Origin: Sideroxydans sp.
Lineage (GTDB): Bacteria; Pseudomonadota; Gammaproteobacteria; Burkholderiales; Gallionellaceae
Direction of reading: 5' to 3'
Length of the DNA stretch: 9,461 nucleotides
NCBI GenBank assembly: GCA_020057805.1
Contig: JAGVFD010000251.1
Location: forward strand, 1-9,461
The position numbers and the translations under genes are program-made. Below are positions 7,038 to 9,461 of the stretch, in pieces. The notes under the pieces are model-generated. The model was given only the letters and a program-made list of their open reading frames with translations, did no database searches and was not told the DNA's origin. Positions within the stretch are counted from its first letter, which is position 1; each line of letters starts with the position of its first letter.

Positions 7038-7069
7038 AAAAGAAAAGTGCGACCTCGAAAGATCGCACT
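7038..7069 (-). terminator. Terminator of the 6S RNA gene
   Basis: On the minus strand, the 7-bp stem AGTGCGA (complement of 7063-7069) pairs with TCGCACT (complement of 7046-7052), followed by TTTTCTTTT (complement of 7046-7038). It starts about 10 nt after the closing stem of 6S RNA. Confidence 0.85.
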
Positions 7070-7077
7070 GGAATAAA

Positions 7078-7257
7078 AGTCCCCGCCTGTGCCGTTGACT
7101 CAATATCTTGAACCTGGGTTCAAGAGGGTCGGTTCCCAGTCGCATCAGGTGCATCCGCTAGGGACACTCACAACAGCGATTTAAGTGGGGCGCAACCTAA
7201 GCAATAGCTCATTGGTTCAAAGAATTATGAATCTGACGAACACCGCAGGGACAAACT
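7078..7257 (-). ncRNA. ssrS: 6S RNA (SsrS)
   Basis: 6S RNA is a small RNA that mimics an open promoter and sequesters sigma70 RNA polymerase, mainly in stationary phase. The minus strand shows the expected rod. The 5' end GTCCCTGC (from 7252) pairs with GCGGGGAC at the 3' end (7086-7079). The highly conserved 3'-side hairpin CTTGAACCCAGGTTCAAG is at 7124-7107 and corresponds to the E. coli CUUGAACC...GGUUCAAG element. The arms enclose a central unpaired region of about the right size. Length of about 175-180 nt fits (E. coli 184). Location directly downstream of zapA on the same strand is the classic ssrS context. In E. coli the next gene is the 5-formyl-THF ligase ygfA; here it is an EVE-domain gene. 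Ends are approximate. Confidence 0.92.
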
Positions 7258-7264
7258 TGTGACG

Positions 7265-7292
7265 ATTAGAACAACTCGTCTTGGTCAACCAA
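7265..7292 (-). promoter_or_regulatory. Candidate ssrS promoter inside the zapA 3' end
   Basis: On the minus strand, TTGGTT (7292-7287) and TCTAAT (7270-7265) are separated by 16 bp, and the -10 overlaps the zapA stop codon. The predicted start near 7258 fits the 5' end of 6S RNA deduced from its closing stem. The -10 has 5 of 6 consensus bases. Confidence 0.55.
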
Positions 7293-7577
7293 TGCCGAAT
7301 CCACGGTTGCCTGCATGGCCTGCATTCTACGCTTCGCCTCGGCGAGGTCAATTCCGCCGCCGACTTTAGTGGTGAGTAATTCGTGAGTGATATTGAGTGC
7401 CGCCATGATGGTGATGCGCTCGACGCTGGCGATTTTCCCGGCGTCGCGAATCTCGCGCATTTTTTTATCCAGGTAAGCGACTGAATCTAATAGCTCTGCA
7501 CGTTCATCTTCGGGACAAGCCACGCGAAACTCGTGATCGAGAATTTTTACATCAAGAGAGCGGGTTGAGTTACTCAT
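7266..7577 (-). CDS. zapA: Cell division protein ZapA
   Basis: ZapA is a 103-residue cytoplasmic protein that binds FtsZ and cross-links protofilaments at the division ring. The N-terminal part has the family pattern VKILDHEFRVACPEDE (10-25), followed by LDKKMREIRDAGK (36-48), ERITIMAALNITHELL (53-68) and a C-terminal coiled coil. Length is close to the usual 105-110. Its ATG overlaps the stop of the upstream zapB-like gene as ATGA, so translation is coupled. The 6S RNA gene starts a few bases after its stop codon. Confidence 0.95.
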   Translation of the reverse strand: MSNSTRSLDVKILDHEFRVACPEDERAELLDSVAYLDKKMREIRDAGKIASVERITIMAALNITHELLTTKVGGGIDLAEAKRRMQAMQATVDSALVDQDELF

Positions 7578-7774
7578 TGGGTTGCGTCGGGTAAGTGCGA
7601 AATAATTTTTTCCAAACGTAACGTAGCTTGGTCAATTTTGTCTTGAGTTTTGCGCTGGCCATTTAGCGCAGAAGCGACTTCTTGGCGCAGTTGTAAATTC
7701 TCGGCGCGTAGCCGATGTGTCAGCTGCACTAGCTGACTTAATTTATTTTCGAGCGCGTCGAGTTCGTTTTGCAT
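7574..7774 (-). CDS. Small ZapB-like coiled-coil protein
   Basis: A 66-residue, almost entirely coiled-coil protein with heptads of Leu, Ile and Val and many Gln, Glu, Lys and Arg residues, ending LEKIISHLPDATQ. It matches the small TIGR02449-type family commonly found just before zapA in beta- and gammaproteobacteria, often called ZapB-like. A role with ZapA at the division ring is inferred from position. I prefer ATG 7774 over the in-frame GTG 7783. The GTG lies within the probable -10 box (7787-7782), so an mRNA from that promoter would begin only at about the ATG. No ribosome binding site precedes either start, which is consistent with a leaderless message. Its stop overlaps the zapA start by 4 nt. 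Confidence 0.85.
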   Translation of the reverse strand: MQNELDALENKLSQLVQLTHRLRAENLQLRQEVASALNGQRKTQDKIDQATLRLEKIISHLPDATQ

Positions 7775-7781
7775 GGCGCGC

Positions 7782-7811
7782 ACTATAGTTTTGAAAACCC
7801 TATTAAGTCAA
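7782..7811 (-). promoter_or_regulatory. Promoter of the zapB-like/zapA operon
   Basis: On the minus strand, TTGACT (7811-7806) and TATAGT (7787-7782) are separated by 18 bp, each matching 5 of 6 consensus bases. Only GCGCGCC separates the -10 from the ATG at 7774, so the transcript should start at or next to the start codon. Confidence 0.75.
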
Positions 7812-8021
7812 TTGATAACATCATGTTTCTCATGTGCTTTGATGGGATTTACCTTGATTGCCCATTAACACCTAACCCCTCCCAACCTCCCTTTGTCAGG
7901 GGAGGAGCAGGCCTGGCTCTCCCCCTGACAAGGGGGAGTTGGAGGGGGTTGAGTGTCCGTATTATCCACGTGTCACTTGTGTCTGTGAGGGTCTCAAAAG
8001 AATTTTCAGTTACAATCCGCC
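7812..8021. other. Intergenic region between divergent zapB-like and btuB units
   Basis: Apart from the palindrome at 7874-7950, this stretch shows only a candidate -10 box TACAAT (8011-8016) at the right distance to start transcription at the 5' edge of the cobalamin riboswitch. No good -35 accompanies it. Open frames running through here translate the palindrome and riboswitch and are not coding. Confidence 0.5.
7874..7950. repeat. 77-bp imperfect palindrome, MITE/REP-like
   Basis: Two arms of about 34 nt (7874-7907 and 7917-7950) are inverted copies with six or so mismatches. One arm begins AACCCCTCCCAACC and carries TTTGTCAGGGG; the other carries CCCCTGACAAGGGGGAG. A short near-palindromic centre (AGGCCT) joins them. 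Transcribed, it would fold into one long hairpin. The sequence style, C-rich blocks around TTGTCAGGGG, resembles dispersed non-coding palindromes of several proteobacterial genomes. It separates the zapB-like promoter from the btuB riboswitch promoter. No transposase or target-site duplication was identified. Confidence 0.8.
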
Positions 8022-8216
8022 CCGCTTCAAGGTGCTGTCAGGCGAGAGCCTCACAGTTAAACGGGAAACAGGTGCGGAAGAAAACTCCAATGCCTGTGCT
8101 GCCCCCGCAACGGTAAGCAAGTGTGGACGTATCAATAAGCCACTGTGCGCAAGCATGGGAAGGCGATGCGTTTAGTCTTGTGAGCCCGGATACCGGCCTA
8201 GGAGAAGGTTCAGGAA
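8022..8216 (+). promoter_or_regulatory. Cobalamin (adenosylcobalamin) riboswitch
   Basis: The aptamer's conserved landmarks occur in order: GGTGCTGT (8031-8038), the AAACGGGAAACAGGTG segment (8060-8074) and GCTGCCCCCGCAACGGTAA (8098-8116). They continue with the B12 box-type GCCACTG (8139-8145), CATGGGAAGGC (8154-8164) and AGCCCGGATACCGGCC (8183-8198). This is the standard class I B12 riboswitch that lowers expression of uptake genes when coenzyme B12 is plentiful, and it sits directly upstream of btuB. Edges are approximate. Confidence 0.96.
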
Positions 8217-8290
8217 ATGTTGCGGGAGGCGACATGGATGCTCTTCATCGAGTAGCCGTCGCCACACACTCTCTTCATTCCTGATTTTTT
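8210..8290 (+). promoter_or_regulatory. Riboswitch expression platform (terminator-like fold)
   Basis: TCAGGAA (8210-8216), at the 3' edge of the aptamer, can pair with TTCCTGA (8278-8284), which is directly followed by six T (8285-8290). The pair encloses a stable hairpin, GGCGAC (8228-8233) with GTCGCC (8258-8263), itself enclosing GATG/CATC around the loop CTCTT. The inner hairpin is in the right place to be P13, and its loop TCTT (8242-8245) is complementary to AAGA in the L5 region (8078-8081), as expected for the L5-L13 kissing loop. The folding is inferred by eye. Confidence 0.55.
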
Positions 8291-8292
8291 CA

Positions 8293-8319
8293 ATGTTCCA
8301 ACGGGGACGCTTGGAACGT
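8293..8319 (+). promoter_or_regulatory. Hairpin just before the btuB ribosome binding site
   Basis: GTTCCAA (8295-8301) pairs perfectly with TTGGAAC (8311-8317), extendable by a T-G and an A-T pair, with a 9-nt loop. It ends 4 nt before the AGGA Shine-Dalgarno of btuB (8324-8327). It could influence ribosome access or act as a 5' stabiliser; no T-run follows, so it is not a terminator. Confidence 0.5.
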
Positions 8320-8334
8320 AATTAGGAAATTCAA

Positions 8335-9461
8335 ATGAAACACAACTCTCTTTTAGGCGCACTGCTGTGCGCAGCCATTTCTTTTGCGCAAGCCGCAAAC
8401 AATTCGTTGGATGAGGTGGTGGTCACCGCCTCTCGTAGCGAGCAACCTCTCAATCAAACTTTGCAAAGCACCAGCGTGATTACGCAACGTGCCATCTTGG
8501 AATCGGGCGCGACAGATGTGCCCTCGCTACTGCGTAATTTGGCGGGTGTAGAAGTTGCGCAGACGGGCGGCATGGGTTCGCAAAGCAGCTTATTTTTGCG
8601 CGGCTCCAATTCCACGCACACCTTGGTGCTGGTGGACGGCGTGCGTGTCAGCGCCGCGACAACCGGCTCAACCGCCATTGACCAACTCATGCTGGATCAA
8701 GTTGAGCGCATTGAGGTTGTGCGCGGCAATGTGAGCAGCTTGTATGGCTCTGAAGCCATTGGTGGCGTGGTGCAGCTTTTTACCAAGCGAGGACGTGGTG
8801 CGCCTGCGGCGACAGTGAGCGCAGGCTACGGAACGCATGCCACTCGTCGTGCCAGTGCAACGTTTGGTGGTGAAGTGGAAGGCGCGTCTTTTCATGTGGA
8901 CGTTTCTAAGTTAGCTACCGATGGCGTGTCTGCCATTAACACCACGCTTGCCCCTTCAGCCAATCCTGATGTGGATGGCTACAACAACACCAGCGTGTCA
9001 GCACGCCTAGGCTATGCGTTCAACGACCATCATCGTGTTGAAGCAAGCGGCTTGCATAGTTTGGGCAAAGTGCAAACGGATAATGCGTTTGGCTTGCCAA
9101 CTGACCGCGACGACAGCGATGCGTCACTCTCTAAATGGTCACTTGTGAGCAGCAATCGCTTGATAGATAACTGGGACAGCCGTGTGACCTTGGCGCAAGG
9201 CACGGATGATTTGGTGAGCCGCAGTAATGGTGTGAAAACCTCGGCGTACAAGACGGTGAGTCAGCAACTCACTTGGCAAAACACGCTAAATATTGGTGAG
9301 CAAGGCGTGTTCGTGTTGGCAGCGGAACGCCTCAAACAAAACGTTAGCTCAACAACATTGTTTAGCGCCGACGCGCGCACGACCAACAGCTTGTTGGCGG
9401 GTTACACGGCCGACTACGGCGTGCATCAAGTGCAAATGAATATGAGACAAGACAAGTATTC
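8335..9461 (+). CDS. btuB: Vitamin B12 outer-membrane receptor BtuB (5' part)
   Basis: A TonB-dependent outer-membrane receptor for cobalamin, open to the window edge (375 codons, no stop); full-length members are about 600-620 residues. Residues 1-20 are a signal peptide ending AQA. The TonB box DEVVVTAS is at 26-33, followed by the plug domain: SVITQRAI, DVPSLLRNLAGVEVAQTGGMG, SLFLRGSNSTHTLVLVDGVRV, ERIEVVRGNVSSLYGSEAIGGVVQ. These follow E. coli BtuB closely ([39 protein letters not shown]). The beta-barrel begins after about residue 150. ATG 8335 has AGGA seven bases upstream. The cobalamin riboswitch immediately upstream independently supports B12 as the substrate. Other B12 uptake or synthesis genes probably lie beyond the window. 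Confidence 0.95.
   Translation, partial: MKHNSLLGALLCAAISFAQAANNSLDEVVVTASRSEQPLNQTLQSTSVITQRAILESGATDVPSLLRNLAGVEVAQTGGMGSQSSLFLRGSNSTHTLVLVDGVRVSAATTGSTAIDQLMLDQVERIEVVRGNVSSLYGSEAIGGVVQLFTKRGRGAPAATVSAGYGTHATRRASATFGGEVEGASFHVDVSKLATDGVSAINTTLAPSANPDVDGYNNTSVSARLGYAFNDHHRVEASGLHSLGKVQTDNAFGLPTDRDDSDASLSKWSLVSSNRLIDNWDSRVTLAQGTDDLVSRSNGVKTSAYKTVSQQLTWQNTLNIGEQGVFVLAAERLKQNVSSTTLFSADARTTNSLLAGYTADYGVHQVQMNMRQDKY

Noticed and set aside
7962..7970. TTATCCACG, an 8 of 9 match to a DnaA box
   Set aside because: A single near-match with no cluster, no AT-rich unwinding region and no replication gene nearby; probably chance.
7769..8175. Open plus-strand frames over the palindrome and the riboswitch
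   Set aside because: They cross the inverted repeat and the cobalamin aptamer, which explain the sequence better; no homology or start signals.

Overview
The window reads as ordinary chromosome of a Gram-negative betaproteobacterium. GC is moderate. The dihydroxy-acid dehydratase is close to the E. coli protein, and there are small c-type cytochromes of the c551/c552 type. A zapB-like/zapA/6S RNA locus and a B12-riboswitch-controlled BtuB receptor are also present. A respiratory member of the Nitrosomonadales/Gallionellaceae/Methylophilaceae kind would fit; this placement is inference from gene content, not from a marker gene. No phage, transposase, CRISPR array or defence island is visible.

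Layout, left to right. Positions 1-419 hold a hairpin terminator for an upstream gene and about 320 nt with no recognisable gene. A rightward cluster follows: ilvD (branched-chain amino acid synthesis), a small orphan ParA/MinD-type ATPase, and a lipoprotein cytochrome c. The lipoprotein's heme domain sits on a long Val/Ala/Pro/Lys linker with perfect 21-bp repeats. A second, soluble periplasmic paralog of the heme domain follows under its own promoter and ends at a strong terminator. Next is a sodium:alanine/glycine (AGCS) symporter, whose stop codon interlocks with that of a convergent leftward gene.

The leftward block (5721-7774) is read from right to left. It starts with a zapB-like coiled-coil gene whose promoter predicts an almost leaderless mRNA. 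Then come zapA (overlapping ATGA), the 6S RNA gene ssrS with its own terminator, an EVE-domain protein, and a TauE/SafE permease coupled to it by TAATG.

The right end (7784-9461) has a 77-bp imperfect palindrome, a cobalamin riboswitch with a structured expression platform, and the first 375 codons of btuB, which runs off the window.

The points most worth following up are the tethered/soluble cytochrome pair with its recently expanded linker, and the orphan ParA in the same transcription unit. The riboswitch expression platform, the leaderless zapB-like promoter and the two palindromic repeats come next. I found no convincing new multi-gene system.
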